This document shows, piece after piece, positions 24,201-39,200 of a stretch of 64,000 nt of DNA. The position numbers and the translations under genes are program-made. The stretch covers positions 63,425,729-63,489,728 of the forward strand of contig JAVIAB010000059.1 of assembly GCA_032433765.1 (NCBI GenBank), given 5' to 3'. Source of the stretch: Megaustenia siamemsis (lineage: Eukaryota; Mollusca; Gastropoda; Stylommatophora; Ariophantidae). Below the pieces are notes generated by a model. That model was not told the origin of the DNA, ran no database searches, and saw only the letters and a list, made by a program, of their open reading frames with translations. Each line of letters begins with the position of its first letter. Positions within the stretch are counted from its first letter, which is position 1.

Positions 24201-27200
24201 TGAGGTCAGTTTTATGCTTCATTTCTTTTCTATAGATAAAATCTGGTGTCCATTTAAGGTTGGGTGAACATGGTAGCCATCAATCAGGATTGAACCTGAC
24301 CTCTGTCCTTAACAGCCCAATTCACTTACCATTGAGCTACCATGGTTCCCAGTCCTATATATTAATTTCTCATTAATTACTATGTCATTCTAATAAATTG
24401 GTAATTATTTTAACACATTTTAAATTTTAATCAATCCCAAAGTCTTCACTATAAGTGCCCATTGCACATCTCATAGCTCTTCATTGTCTTTTCTATAGTC
24501 TTAAACATAAAAAAAATATCCATGCCAGCTTTGTTGTGGATCATCATGTTTTCATGCCCATTCTCTTTGATTGCTGTTAACTTAAGGGTGGCCACAACAG
24601 AAGGTCTGAGACATAGTTTTGAATTAGAACAAGATAATTAACCTCATGTAATCTAATGTTTACCTTCTTTCTATTGAAGTATATCAATGCACCTTTTTAT
24701 TACTTGATTTTCATATTGTGAGCTTTTATCTTGTATAATATGAAGCTCTGGCTGTTCAGAAATGATTTCAAATAATAATTTGTTTAGATTATTGTATATA
24801 ACCCTCTCCTGTCTCATTGGAGTTAACTTAATACTCAGGTAAAAAAGTGTGTGTGTGGATTGGTGAGTGAATGAGTATGCATGGTTAATTTTGTTTTTAC
24901 TGACAATTGAAAACAGGCTGTTGTTGATTTGCAGCAGTAACCACTAGATGATGTTTTGCAAGCAGCTTAGCTTCTGTCATGATTGGTTTTGCTAAAGTTT
25001 GAATGATGATTCTGGCAGTAGAATGAGCAAGGGAGATTTATGTCAGATTCTCATATCTTTTATCTTATGCCTTTTATCTTCTAACTTTGACCTCATTTCA
25101 TTTTTAAATCTTGGCACTTTCTTAGGTTTGCTCTCCATATACTATTATCTTCTGCCAGATTTTTCTAATCTTTTTTCACCAATGGGAAACTCTCTGAGAG
25201 GTATCTTGCAAGTAACCTTATTAATCAAGTAAAGGGTTAAGGCATAAAAATGCGAAGCTGCAGTAAAGCTGAATGTGAGGAAAAATTAAAAAATAGAAAA
25301 AAATGGTATGTAAGAAGCTTTACGTGATAAGTGGACGACACAGACTAAACGACGTTTTGGCCCAATAGGCCTTCAGCAGGAACAAAAAAAAAAAAAACAA
25401 GAAGGCCTATTGGACCGAAACGTCATTTAGTCTGTGTCATCCACTTATCACGTAAAGCTTCTTACATACCATTTTTTTCTATTTTTTTAATTTTTTCCAA
25501 CATTATTAATCCTAGTTTTGATCTACTTACAAAGCAGCGATCCTTCTATAAAGTCCCCATAAAATATTTGCTTTGGGATACAGATGTTGTGAGTTCCTCT
25601 AATAGGTCTCATCATCTTGTGCCAAAGAAATTAGGTTAATTTTTTTTTTAATGTAATTTTTAACTCCAGTGTTAAATCAGTGCTATTGTATGGCTGTGAA
25701 ACACAGAGAACAACAAAAATGACAATAAGGAAGATACAGACCTTCATTAATGTATGCTTATGCAGAGTGAAAGATGGAAATGGCAGGACAAAATTACCAA
25801 CATATAATTATGGAAAAGTACCAGTCAAATACCAATAGACAAAGAGATACAGCGAAAAGGTTAGTGCTGGATAGGGCACATATTGAGGGAGTCAACTGCA
25901 GGGGAAGAGACAAAGAGAAATACCAATATGTTCTCTGAGAAGACAGGTGGAAGCAGAAATTAAGTTGATAGGGAAGACATGGAATGATCTTAAAAGAATG
26001 TCCAGAAACAGAATTTCTTTGAAAGTGTTTGTTGAAGACCTATGCTCCACAGGGAGCTGAAAGGAAGAAGAAGATCATGTGCCATACTGGTTGGCTATGG
26101 TGATCTTGTCATTCCACAATTATCTCTCTTTCCATGTATTTTGCCAGTTGTAACCAAGTCTACCAACTTTCCTCTTCTCATGATGTGCTAGAAAAATATT
26201 GACTGTTTCTTTCTAATGTTTTTTTAAAAACTCAATTTTTGTGTTGTATATCCCAGTTACCTTAATTATTGATACTTGATTGTTACTGTAACTGAAGGTG
26301 GTCTAGAGCACTGTAAAATATTTCAGTTGGTTACATTGTCCTGAGTTACATATAAAACTGAGTTACAATATAATATTTTATATTGTAAATATTGAATATA
26401 ATTATTAACATATATCTCTATTTGCAGGCATTCCAACACATGTGTTGATCAACTCTACTGGCATTGAGTACCCGTCAACTCTAAATGATCTTGAGCTTGT
26501 AGACTTGCGAGGGAATTCTCTTGCAAAGTATCCATTGGTTCGTGATCCAAACATTAGCACTCTTTACAATGTATCCTCCTTTGTACCTCCAGATCAGTAC
26601 TTCTATGTCAAGGTAAAGTGCTGTATTGTTGAATGTTCTAATATTTAGTGTATTTATATCTGATACTTTAAAGGATCACAGTCTGTAACACATTTATTTA
26701 CGTTTGTTTATTGTGCATGACCACATTACCCATAAGATATACCACTTATTGTTCTTTTAAAAATATGGATATAAACATGATACTTCTCATTTACCCTAAG
26801 GTGTTGAGGGAATGCTTACCTTACATATAATTACCTTATGTATAATTCTTTTTTATCCCATAAACTTGGAGGTAGTTGAGGCACCACTGACATACTTTGT
26901 CAACTTTCTCCATTTCTCTATATCTTCAGTCATTTTTTGGAACTTTGCAAAGTTGAAACCTGTCCAATCTCTGAAGTTATCTTCCCATCTCTTTCTCTGC
27001 CCACCTCTCCTTCTCGCTGCTTTAATAGTTGGTATGGAATCGGAGAGTCCGTCTGTGATTTGTGTCTAATGGGCTATGATAGCTGGGGAGGGCCACCTCC
27101 TCACCAGGATTACAGTGACTATATTAGTTGAAGGTCACGACCATTGCTTCTGAAACTGAGGTCCTCTGTCTGCCGTCACAGAGTGGAGACCAGAATCAGC

Positions 27201-30200
27201 ACTACTTGTCAACAACAGCTCCCACAACACCATTTACCACCTGCTTCTACTGTTCATGTAACCATGATCTTGAAACTAAATGGATACTCCACCTTGCTAA
27301 AGGGTGTCCTGTACACTAGGGGATGGAAGGAGACATCTCACTGCTCCTTTGGTAGGGGTTGCCCCTACTCCAATATTTAAACAGTGAAGCATTATGAGTA
27401 GCTGCAGGTTCTTTATAAGGGGATTTTGTTGTGTCAAATTGGCCTTTGTTGCTACTGTAGGAATGTTGTTATGTTGTCTATTTATGCTCCTTGATCTTCC
27501 TCATGCCATGAATCACAATTGTCTTCTGTTTTAGACATGTAGGTTAGACTCCTTTCTCAAAAAATGTCCATGCCACTTTGTCTTTGCTCACCCACCCTCT
27601 AAAAATTAGTACCAGAGATTTTCCTGGGAAGTAAAAGACACCCTGTCATGATACATGGTAGCCTGACATGATATATATCACCCAAAGATGTGGCCATGGT
27701 CATGGAAAAATATGTTTGCTACCATATTCCCCTTACACTTATTAAGACGTGGTGAAAACCTTTACTTTTTAATTATCATTGCTTTTGATACAGTGTATCC
27801 TCTTTTTTTCCTCCTTTTACATTTGTTATCCTATCTTTCGCTGCAACCTGGCAAAAACATCAGATGCAAATATGACTTTTGATGTCTTGAGAACAACAAC
27901 AAAATCTCATCATTTTTCTTAGCCTGTGGTCATACTTTACAGGTAGCTTCATATCTTCCCTATATTGTACAGCTAAAACTCTGTGTACTCTTGGGCCTTT
28001 TTCTCTGTCACTGGTTTAATGTATACTTCCAATCATCTTCAGGTCACATGTCCTTTGCAGAATGTTACATTTACCACAGCCCGTCTGAAAGAATTTATCT
28101 CTAGCCAGATCTCCCACTTCTTCTCTTGTCATGTTCAAGGTCTCCTTGATGTCTTGAAACTACTTTCATCTTGGTCTGCACCTGATCTGTCGCCCAAGAA
28201 TCATGCCTTCCATTATTGTTCTTTCCAGCCCATTGTGTTTTTTGACGTGGCCATAGTATTTAATACTCCCAATAGTTTTTCAAAAATCATAATTTCTCAT
28301 TAGGTCTCTTCAGTATTATAATCATTTTCTTATTTACTATTTGTTATAAAGATTCAACTTTTGACAATCTAAACTATGTCTGACTCATGGAAGTAAGTAA
28401 AACAAGAAAACTTTCTACATGAGCACAAGACCAAGCTCCTACATTACTTATAAGCCTTTATTATATAGTAATGTAAACAAATTTTGCTAAATTATTTTAT
28501 GAAAAGAAAAATTAAATCAAGTAGAATGAATGGAACAAAAAAACAGACAATGTAACACCGGTATAATTTTTTTTTAAATAAGCAAAATTTAATTTCACAT
28601 TTATTGCAGGAAAACACAAATGAACTATCATCAATAGCCAGCAAAATTGGGCTTGAGGTCAATCATGAAAAGACTAAAGTCATGAAAAGTTTAATTCCAA
28701 CAAGTGACAAAATATACATGGAAAACAAACCAGTAGAAGAGATCGATCACTTCATCTATCTTGGAAGTCACATTGATCGAGAAGGGGATACGAGCAAAGA
28801 AATTAGAATCAGACTGGCTAAAGCAGCAATGTCTTTCAGAAGCCTTGAAAAGTTGTGGAAATCAAAACTCATTAGCACAAACACAAAACTTAGGCTATTC
28901 AAATCAAATGTACTATCAACCCTTACGTATGCGTGTGAAAGCTGGAAAACAACAAGAGATATAGAAACAAAGTTGAACGCATTCGAAAATAAATGTCTAA
29001 GGAAAATACTTGGTATAGAATGGAACGAATTCAAAACAAACGAGGAAATTAGAGAAATCGCCAATCAACCACTAATATCTTCAGTAATAAAGAAAAGACG
29101 ATGGTCATACGTTGGACATGTGATGAGAAGAGATAATAATCGAATAGCAAAGCAAGCCCTCATATGGGAAACAACAGGTAAAAGAAAAAGAGGAAGACCC
29201 AGGGAGACACTGAGAAGAACATTGATGAGAGAGGCAAGAGCAGCAGGAATCGGCTCCCTCAATGAGATAGAACTGCTTGCACAGAACAGAGACAGATGGC
29301 GAGATTTGATAAAATATCTTTAAAAGAAAACTGCTAGAACAAAAATTCATATAGGAGAAGGTGTATCTTGGTCTACGCCCTATGGGCCGGTTACGGCTCG
29401 AAAGGTCAATAGATAGATAGAATTTCACATTACTGCCAAAGACCTTCATCAGAGAAATCAAACATCAGATTATAAAAGAGTAATTAGTTTTTTTGTCATC
29501 TTTGTGTTCACCTAATGCCTACTCCTCTTTGTCACCAACATTTACAAGAGTTTGGTTAAATGGCTACTGGTGCAATATATCATGGTTAACATGAAGCTGC
29601 ATGTCTACATCTTCCAAACCAAAACATCCAAAATCATCATGGCATTTTTTAATACCTTTTTTACATCGTCTCATTCTACTCACTTACTCATGTCAGTTTG
29701 CTTCCAGGCTCATTGTAGAAAAGGGGAGTAGGTTCACTGATCTTGATACCCACAGCCAGCTATGGGTCAGTCCATTTAGACCACGATTCATCTGATATCG
29801 TGGATCAAGGATTAGCAATAAACTGTCTAGTCCAGTAGCCAAGAAGTGAATAGCCCAACTGTTTAACTTTCCTTATATTCAGTTGTATTTTTGCCTCTCA
29901 AAACTTCATATCCATCTCTAAAAAAAGAGCAGTGAAACAGCATATTCTAAATAAAAGTTTGTTAATCATGGACAATAGGACAACAGACAAGAAAATCACT
30001 GGAGTCCGTAGAAATGTGGTTTTACAGAAGAATGTTGAGAATACCGTGGACAGCTAAGAAGAGTAATGAAAAAGTTCTGAAAGAGGTCAAAGCAAAAAGA
30101 GAACTAATTTCCAATATTAGGAAGAGACAATCATCATTTTTTGGCCATGTAATGAGAAGAGAACAACTGTAATATATTGTAACAACTGGAAAAATTGAGG

Positions 30201-33200
30201 GATGAAGAGATAGAGAAAGAATACCAGACAGCTTAAGAGAATGGCTTGGCAGAAGGTCAACAACAGAAATGATAAATAACTGTCGAGATCGAAAGTTGTG
30301 GAGAGACATGATCACCTATGCCAGCAGGCCTGGTACTTGATGATGATGATGATGATTAATTAAAAGTTCTGGAAAATATTTGATAATCACATAAAAGTAA
30401 ATAATATGTAGAACACATCATTAATTTATGTGGAATTTACTGTTAGTTTTCATATTCTTTTATGGTCATGAGCTCAATTTATGGGTTATGTGATTACGAT
30501 CAATGCCACATCAGACCTCTCTCCCAGAATCTAAAAAAAACTCTAATATCCAAAATATCAGCTTTTAAGGGCTGTTGAGCCTAAAACATTATCTGCTGTA
30601 AAATAACTTGTCACAGAAGATGTCCATCCGACAACCTAGCTGAATATGGTCAGCGACCCACAATTGACAGCATGCATCAGGAATGGTGAACAACACAGTT
30701 GATCAAGACCAATTTCCACCTTCCAGCAGTGCCCCTGGAAACAGACTATCCAGTCTGGCCAAGTGAGTAGGAATCAAAGAGAGAAGGCAGCCCGGTAATC
30801 AAAAATGCTGTGCTAGAGTCTGGTGTGTTGGACTGGAAGACACATTTACAACAGAACATAACTATGTCCATTTAGGGTCAAAGCAAAGAAATGCATATAA
30901 ATGCAAAACTACAGTAAAGCTAATTGTAAGGAGAAATGAAACAAACAAAAATAGAAAAAAACAGTATGGTTAAAGCTTTACATAATAAGTGGATGACACA
31001 AATTAGAATGACGTTTTGGCTCAATAGGCCTTCAGCAGGCTGAATGTGGCCAGCATTGGTTTGGAAGCTATTATTTGTGTGTGTGTTGTATGTGTGTTCC
31101 AACTGAAGGCCTATTGAGCTAAAATGTTTTTTTTTATTTGTGTCATCCACTTAATACTACTTAAGCTTTAACCATACCATTTTTTTCTATATTTTTTGGT
31201 TTCATTTCTCCTATCCCGGTTTAACATCCTTTTAATGGCAGATAACAGAGAACTATTCATTCCCCTACCAGCCATTTGGTGAATGCCAGAAAGAGAACAT
31301 GTCCTACCTGGCAGTAAAACTCCAAACATGTTATGAGCAGATAATTCCACTCTCCACTTTGTCAGTCACAATGGCTTCAGTTACATGAAAGTGCTGTAGT
31401 ATGGAACATCTTTCTCCATACACGTAATTAATTTGAAATTAGTTTGTGCACTTTCCATAAAAGTTAACTGAAATGTCTAAATATCTGTAAATGTTTATTT
31501 TTTTTTTATATAAATTAATTTGTTATTCTCTGTAATCTGTATCACTAGAAACCTATTATGCTGTCTCTCTTAGGTCACAGGCACAGATGATAAGGGCTTT
31601 GTCATGCAGAGAACCACACCTACAGCCATCAGTCCTCTTAAAGCCAAAGCCCCACGAGTGCAGATGCCAGAAACCACTCGTGGTTTCTTTCATACCACAG
31701 CTGTGATCACATGCCAAGTTTACAGTTTGATACCATATACAGTTCAGTGGTGGTATAAGGGAAAACAGCAGGGCTACGACCTATTCTTCAAGTATGACAA
31801 TTACCATTTTAGCATCATTATCATAACAATAATCATACACTAACACATTCACTAACAAGGGGTTTAACAAGCTAAAGTCATGCCATTTTTGGGAATTAAA
31901 AGAAAACAGGGAAATAACAGCAAGAAAATAAATGAAAATTAATCTAAAACATGCATTTTGTTGGAACAATTTGTTCACAAATTCAAAAAAGTGATTTTTA
32001 AGAGAATTACAAGGTTTTAGCGGAAATGATTGCGAAAACGTCTATAAATTATAAGCAGCAAATAGCTGCTTTTGGGCTCAGCACACCAGTTACTAGAGCT
32101 GTATTTTCTGGCTCATGTTACAAAATATGTTAATTTGTTCAAATTAATCAGTGTAAATGTGCGATGCATCTATAAAGTTAAAAAATAATCCTAGGCTTTT
32201 TTTTTTTTAATTTGATTATTTGTTTAAATAAGAATTTTATTTTGATCAGATTTTAATACATTATACTTTTTTTGTCACAGTTTACTGAGATAATAAAAAG
32301 TGAGGGAGAGAATCAGTTTCTGGTTTTTTTTTTTTTTTCATTAAAACTAAGCCACCTATGAAGACATATACTTCAGCACTAATCTATTGATTTCTTTATT
32401 AAAGTTTACGCCTGGTCAACATTCACTTGTTGCTAAGTTCAGAAGGTGGTTTTGTGTTAAAATGCACAAAGTAATACTTTAAAATGATCTTGTATTCTCA
32501 TATTGACAATTAGGTTGTCCTAATAAATAATTCCCATGTGTTACCAGAGCCTCATAATGAGGGAAGTAAAGAATAGTGACACTGTGACCTTTAGGCATGT
32601 TGTATGAGGCGACTAAGGAGGTTGATTGATGACTTGACAAGCTGTCATTGTAAAAAAGTATTGTTATGGAAAAAGAGCCATAGATTTAAGAAGCAGCGAT
32701 CTCTGCCCTATGTGACGTCTTCGGCTCGAAAGGACAATAGATAGAGATAGATAGAATAAATAACAGCCAACCATGAAAAATGAAGGAATAATGGAATATT
32801 AGAAACACTAGGAAATATAACAGCAGCAGAGGCCAACAGAAGAGCAAAAAGACCTTAAATTCTATCTCTCCTTGATGCTGAAAAGCAAATGAGGAAAGAA
32901 ACAAGAATAATAAATATGTGCACATGTGTAAAAAGATAGCGCTTTGTACTTGATATTTTATCTTTGGCGCATGTTGAACTACTTAAAATTTTGAATATAA
33001 TGTAATGTCTCTCATGCCGTGCTTGTTCGTACTTCATATACTGATATAGGCTGTTCGTCTTTCTTTATCACATTCAATTAACATCTACTTTTAACAGTCA
33101 AACAAACTCTTGAGGTATTCCATCACAAGAAAACATATTTATTTATTTACTATGATCACATTTCTACAGTCACAAGTAATATAATCACATAATAATTAAT

Positions 33201-36200
33201 TAAATTAAATAATTATATTATCACATAATAAAGTACAGATATTATAATAAAATTATTGGGCGGTCTAGCTAACCACCGAACTCACATAATCCTGGAATCA
33301 GTAAATCACAGAACACAAAAAACACATTTCTAGATGTCGAAACATTAGTCCTGTTGTGGACTTACTAGATCTGCTATTTATTATCTTCTCATTAGTAATC
33401 GCAGCATTACTAATTGTACTCTGTTAATTATTGTTTGCTATCGCTAATCTATGTTTATCTCTATCTTTCTTTGCTAAACTTTAAGATTTGTGTCTCCGCT
33501 CTGGTCTTCTGTCTAATCATCTGTCTGATCTCCATCTCATTATGATCTCTAATCTCTCATAATGATCTCCTTTCCTTAATGATCGGTCTAAGTGTGAGAG
33601 TCTCTCTATATATATATATCCCTTATCACTTTCCTCGTTTATACATGAACATATTGACAAACACTATGCTACATCAGGGATAATTATTATCACTACTTAA
33701 AGATATACTCTTTGTGAGTATAACATGCAGAGTAGTTGTATTTTGTCTGTTGACTTTGTAGAGTATTCAACATGAAAGTGATTTGGCTAACACATCCTAC
33801 ACAACAAAATGATACAATTGTGTATCTGACTTCCAGACTTAAGATAGTTTAACCTACAAGCAAGATACATTCCAAAAGTCAGTTACGATTTTTAATTCGT
33901 TTGCAGTGATACCGGGCCTTCCATAAACATTCAAAAATCGTATCAGTGTCAACCAGCAATAGAAAGCAACAGGCACAACTGTTTGTGGATGATATTTTAG
34001 TAATCTTAATAATTGTTCTCAGTTCTGAAATATGGCTAGACCATAATTTTGCTTTGGTACATTAAAAATGATCATAAGAGAAGATATAATAATTTACATT
34101 TTTACAATATTTTTGGTTAAATTATGATTATTTTACACCAGAAAGGAATAAATTTTGAAATATTTGTTCTCGTAAATGTTATTCAATTAAAGTACCAGTA
34201 ACATAAATATTCTATAATATTCACATTTTTGCATTGTCGCAAATTTGAACCACTCCAATAAAATATCAATCTCAAGAATGAGTAGAATGTAGTTTCCTCA
34301 GGACATCTTCATCTATACATGTAGCAACATTGATTATAACTAAAATGCCACTTTAAGATTAAATCAAACAGCAGTGTAGATGGAGGAGAAGTCTTACTAG
34401 CTTAAAACATGACAAACACTGAAAGATTGTTTGTGGCAACAGGCATTCTCTTCCAAAGTAACTTTAGAGTAGAGGAATACAATTATTTTGAAGAATGAAA
34501 GAGAGGAGAACAAATATTGTATTCTTTATGGACATCAATTGTAGAACTGAAGACCTATAGGAATACAGGCCTTAAAGACATAAGAGAAAGTTTCCACATA
34601 TAATGTGAACAGCGCAAAAGAGCAGTGGATTGCTTCACAGTTCAATATTTCTGGAAATGCTGAGGTTATAAAATAGCTAAGAAGGAGTAAAACTATCTCA
34701 CTCACATACATATAACATATAGATAGTCCAATAGATGTATCACACATTAACAACCGTAATATGTAATACCAACATGACCAAAAAATCTATGCTATCAGTT
34801 CAGCAACCAAAAAAAAATAATAATGACGTACAGACAATACAGAGCAAAACTGGTTAAAGTACCACTGCTTTAGGACCATGAGGATTGAAACATTTTGTCT
34901 GCACTAGAACAGTATTCATCCTACCATATACTTCTTCATGTACACCTGTTAAGTGTGCGATGTGTCACCAGTTTACAGCAAGCTGCAACATCTGTGCCTT
35001 TCAGCCCAATACATCATCTTTAACAGCATGGGTAGTACATTCATCTTTGACAGCATGGGTAGTATTACTCTGTTTAACCAATTTTGTCCAGACAGAAGTC
35101 TTTTTTGGCCCACTCTTTTAGACTTTTAACAGCCAAGAGTTCTTTAACGTGCGCAGAGTACACACGGAATATACTGTTTTTCACAGTTATCAGAGAGGGC
35201 TAAATGTCAGATTTCACTCTCCAGAGACCAGAGGAAAGTAGAATCAGGAATAAATGATGGATTTAAAGATAAAATTCACACCGCCTACGACAGATTCAAA
35301 CTCAAGAAGGTGCGCCTCACAGCACCAGAGCTAGAAGTTGTCAGCTACCCATAGCTGATGGCTTGCGCCAGGATCGGTGAACCAGAACCATCCAGCCCTG
35401 CTCCACCTCTCCGTGGTGCCTCTAGTAACAGACTAACCTGTCTAGTCTGGCCAAGTGAGTAGGGATGAAATAGGGAAGACAACCCGGTACTAAAAAATAA
35501 CATGCTGAAGTCAGATGTGTTGGGCCGAATGGCGCAAATATCACAGTTATACTGCAAACCACAACACAATGCAGACACACCTACTTAACGTCCTTTTAAG
35601 GGCGGATAATAAAGAGGTATACTCCTTTAGTCATCAGGCGAACGCAAGCAAGCAAACACAAGACATAATTGTCTAGATGCCAATGTCTTATTTCAAGACC
35701 ACCCTTTCTACTCTTCCACCCTCCCAATGTATATAAAGTCTGTTAGTGTCAGTCATATTGGTGTCCTTATCACTTATTCTTTCTGTTTAGTAGTTTACTG
35801 ACCATGATTTATCACATTTACCTCATAATAATAATAATATAATTGATGGCTGGTTTCTGCATGATTGTCTATATATTTTGTTATCTTAAGTGATCCAGCC
35901 AATGTGACACTAGAAATTCCAAGAGCTACTAGCCATATCGAGGGACAGTACACCTGTAATGCGACCAGTACTGCTGGCAACCAGGCTGCATCTACATACC
36001 TGGATATAAGTGGTAAGTCTAAACACAAGAAGAAAAACAGACATGCTTTGTTAGTTACTAAAGTCACTGTGCCAGAGTGATTGGTGCACTCACTTGCTGA
36101 TCATGGTTTTTAATTTCCCTGAGCAATATATCTGTCCTCTGCCAACCTTCTAAGTCTGTTGTAGATTGTGGGCTTAACTCAGCTCAATGAATGGATGTTT

Positions 36201-39200
36201 TTTTTTTCCCCTGAGTGTGATTTCTAGATGTTTGCAACCAGTTTATTATTTATCAACTTTTGAGATATTCGTTGTGTTCACTGTTGTGGTGGTGGCTGTT
36301 ACTGATATAGAAGACCTAGTATTCCAGTACCTCTATCCTGGACTAGTAGTTTCCCAGCATAACCAGGGACTAAATGAATTCCAACTTCTCCAGTAAAAAG
36401 TAAAAAAAAAAAAAGAAAAAGTAAACTACCCCGTCACGCCAAGTAGCGTATAGGGAATATGGTGTTAGTGACCATAAATTTTACAGACCTTCGGCACATG
36501 ATTTTTGGGATAATGTGATCGGTATTATGCCCGTGCCGCTTTACTTTCCCAGAAAAAAATCTGGTACCCATTAAAAGCTGGCTGAACCGGAAGCCATCGG
36601 TTGGGATCGAACCCTACCTCTTGTCCTTTGTAGTCCAGTTCACTAACCACTGAGCTATCGCAGCTCCCAACTTCTCCAGTAAGAGCTGGGGATATCAAGA
36701 AAGCCATTATGACCCGCCACATAAAGAGTAAAAGTGCACCTTGCCCACATCAACTCATGGCAGCACATTAATAACAATAAACTTTTGAGGTGTTTACATT
36801 TTAAAGTTATGGAGCTGCGATAGCTCAGTGATTATTGAACTGGACTACAAAGGACAAGAGGTCAGGTTCGATCCTGATCGACGGCTTCCAGGTTCACCCA
36901 GCCTTAAATGGGTACCTGATTTTTTTTCTGGGCAAGTAAAGCGGCATGGGCGTAATATTGACCACATTACCCCAAAAATCATGTGCCAAAGGTCTGTAAA
37001 ATTTATGGTCACTAACACCATATTTTGACAACCTGCACCATCAAAGCAAGAGACAGAGCAGAATGGAGCTCCATGGTAGCCAACCTTCGTTGCAGAGATG
37101 TCACTCGATGATGATGATGAATACAATATTCCCTATACGTCACTTGGCGTGATGGGGCTCTTTACTTACTTTTTACATTTTAGAATTAAGTATCTGGTCC
37201 ATCTTCTAAGAAAAAAAACACACTCTACACTATTTAAAATTCTATTATAAATTTATATCTCCCCTTTGATGCTGAAGATAAAATGAAAGTAAGAATTTGT
37301 TGACTAGGCAGTCAGTGTTTGATTCCCGCCTTTGTTGAGTTTGTTTTGACCAATGTAATAAAGGGGTTCACAAACCCCTTCTGTATGTAAATATGAAATA
37401 GTTGAAAGTAAAGGATACAAGTTCATTCCTTTTGTCACTCACATATGAAAAAAACATGTTAGTTACCTTGTGTAGCAGTTTATGGTTATGGTTAGTCGAA
37501 GACTGATATCAGTGCAAACAAATTAAAATCCATAATTGCTCAACCACCTATGCCAGTGGAATCATTCCAATTAAAACTCATCTCAATCGAGGATCCAAAC
37601 AAAGAAAGGCAGCTGCAGCCCCCATCATATCAGGTACTGCCCCCATCATAGCAGCTACAGCACATGTCAAAAGCCATAAAGCCGAGCAGCATCGAACATG
37701 AACACAGCTGAACTGTCCATTATCATACAATATCATCATTCATCGTAAGCATTCAGAATATCCAAACATGATCTGGATGAAAAACACAGCTCACAGTGTG
37801 CACAGAGCACTAAATTCAGTAGCTACAACTGCAAGCCGGGTGTAGCACTTTACAACTAAACAACATTCTTTTGTGAAACATGAACAGTCAGTTGCAAGCA
37901 ACAAACTTTCTTTCATCATAGCTTCACTAATCATAGTCCTTTCTCCCTTCTCTCATTTTATTTTCTGTATGCCACTTAGCCTCCTTTGAGGTCTTACAGC
38001 TTTACTTTAGAAAAAAAAACACTTTGTAAAAGATTGGTTTGTTAGCTACTTGACAGTTACAATTCGGAACAATGTTTAGGAAATGTTATAAATAGTTAAC
38101 AAACATCATTATTAAAATATTTCCCTTGTAAAGCAAAGTCCAAGAAGAAAATCTAATTAAAAAGTCTATGCATGAGGAGCATGTTAGTTCTGTCAAATAT
38201 TCAATGTCCAAGAGAAGGAAAACTTTACACATATTTTAGTAGGAGAAGAAACATTATTCTGCTAATTTTACTTTCCTGAAAGAGAGAAAGGTTGTCGGGT
38301 TGTCTTCGGCTCCCTCAATGAGATAGAACTGCTTGCACAGAACAGAGACAGATGGCGAGATTTGATAAAATATCTTTAAAAGAAAACTGCTAGAACAAAA
38401 ATTCATATAGGAGAAGGTGTATCTTGGTCTACGCCCTATGGGCCGGTTACGGCTCGAAAGGTCAATAGATAGATAGATAGATAGAAAGAGAGAACTCTGA
38501 CTACAAACCATCGTCTGACTTTCACGATGGTCAGGAAAACCAAAAGGCTGGGGAAGCAGTCCCTAATAAATAAACAAGCTGAAGACTGATGCAACAGACA
38601 ACAAGATATAAACAGTCCACCACAATCCACTGATAAGCAGATGAAGATTTAAAAATCTGAATGTTTGATTTTCAAACACAATAATAATTCTCTTTCACTT
38701 AATATTTTGTTTGTTTTAGATCCAGCTCCTGTGGTCCTGCCTCCACAAAATGTGTCTGTCCTGCCTGGAGAGACTGCCATTTTATCATGCACTGCCTTCA
38801 GTAGCGTACGATACAATATGACCTGGAAACGCAGCAATCATTATGGTTCTTTGACTCTAGACCCGAGGATACGAGCATATGATAATGATTCTTTGATAAT
38901 CACGTGAGTTTCTTTTGGATACAATCTGTAGGTGCTAATTTGCATGTTGTTAGACTAGATTGTCCAGAATGAATGGGAAATCCTGGATAACAAAAGTCCT
39001 GCTTCTTCTTCTACCTTTCAGTTCTCTGTTGAACATAAGTAAAAAAAAAAAAAAAAAAGTAAAGTACCTCCGTCACGCCAAGTGGTGTATAGGGAATATG
39101 GTGTTAGTGACCATAAATTTTACAGACCTTTGGCACATGATTTTTGAGGTAAAGTGGTCGGTATTACGCCCATGCCACTTTACTTTCCAAGAAAAAAACC

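Noticed and set aside
35865..36080. Separate single-exon gene
   Set aside because: It is hemicentin exon 6 read through both splice sites.
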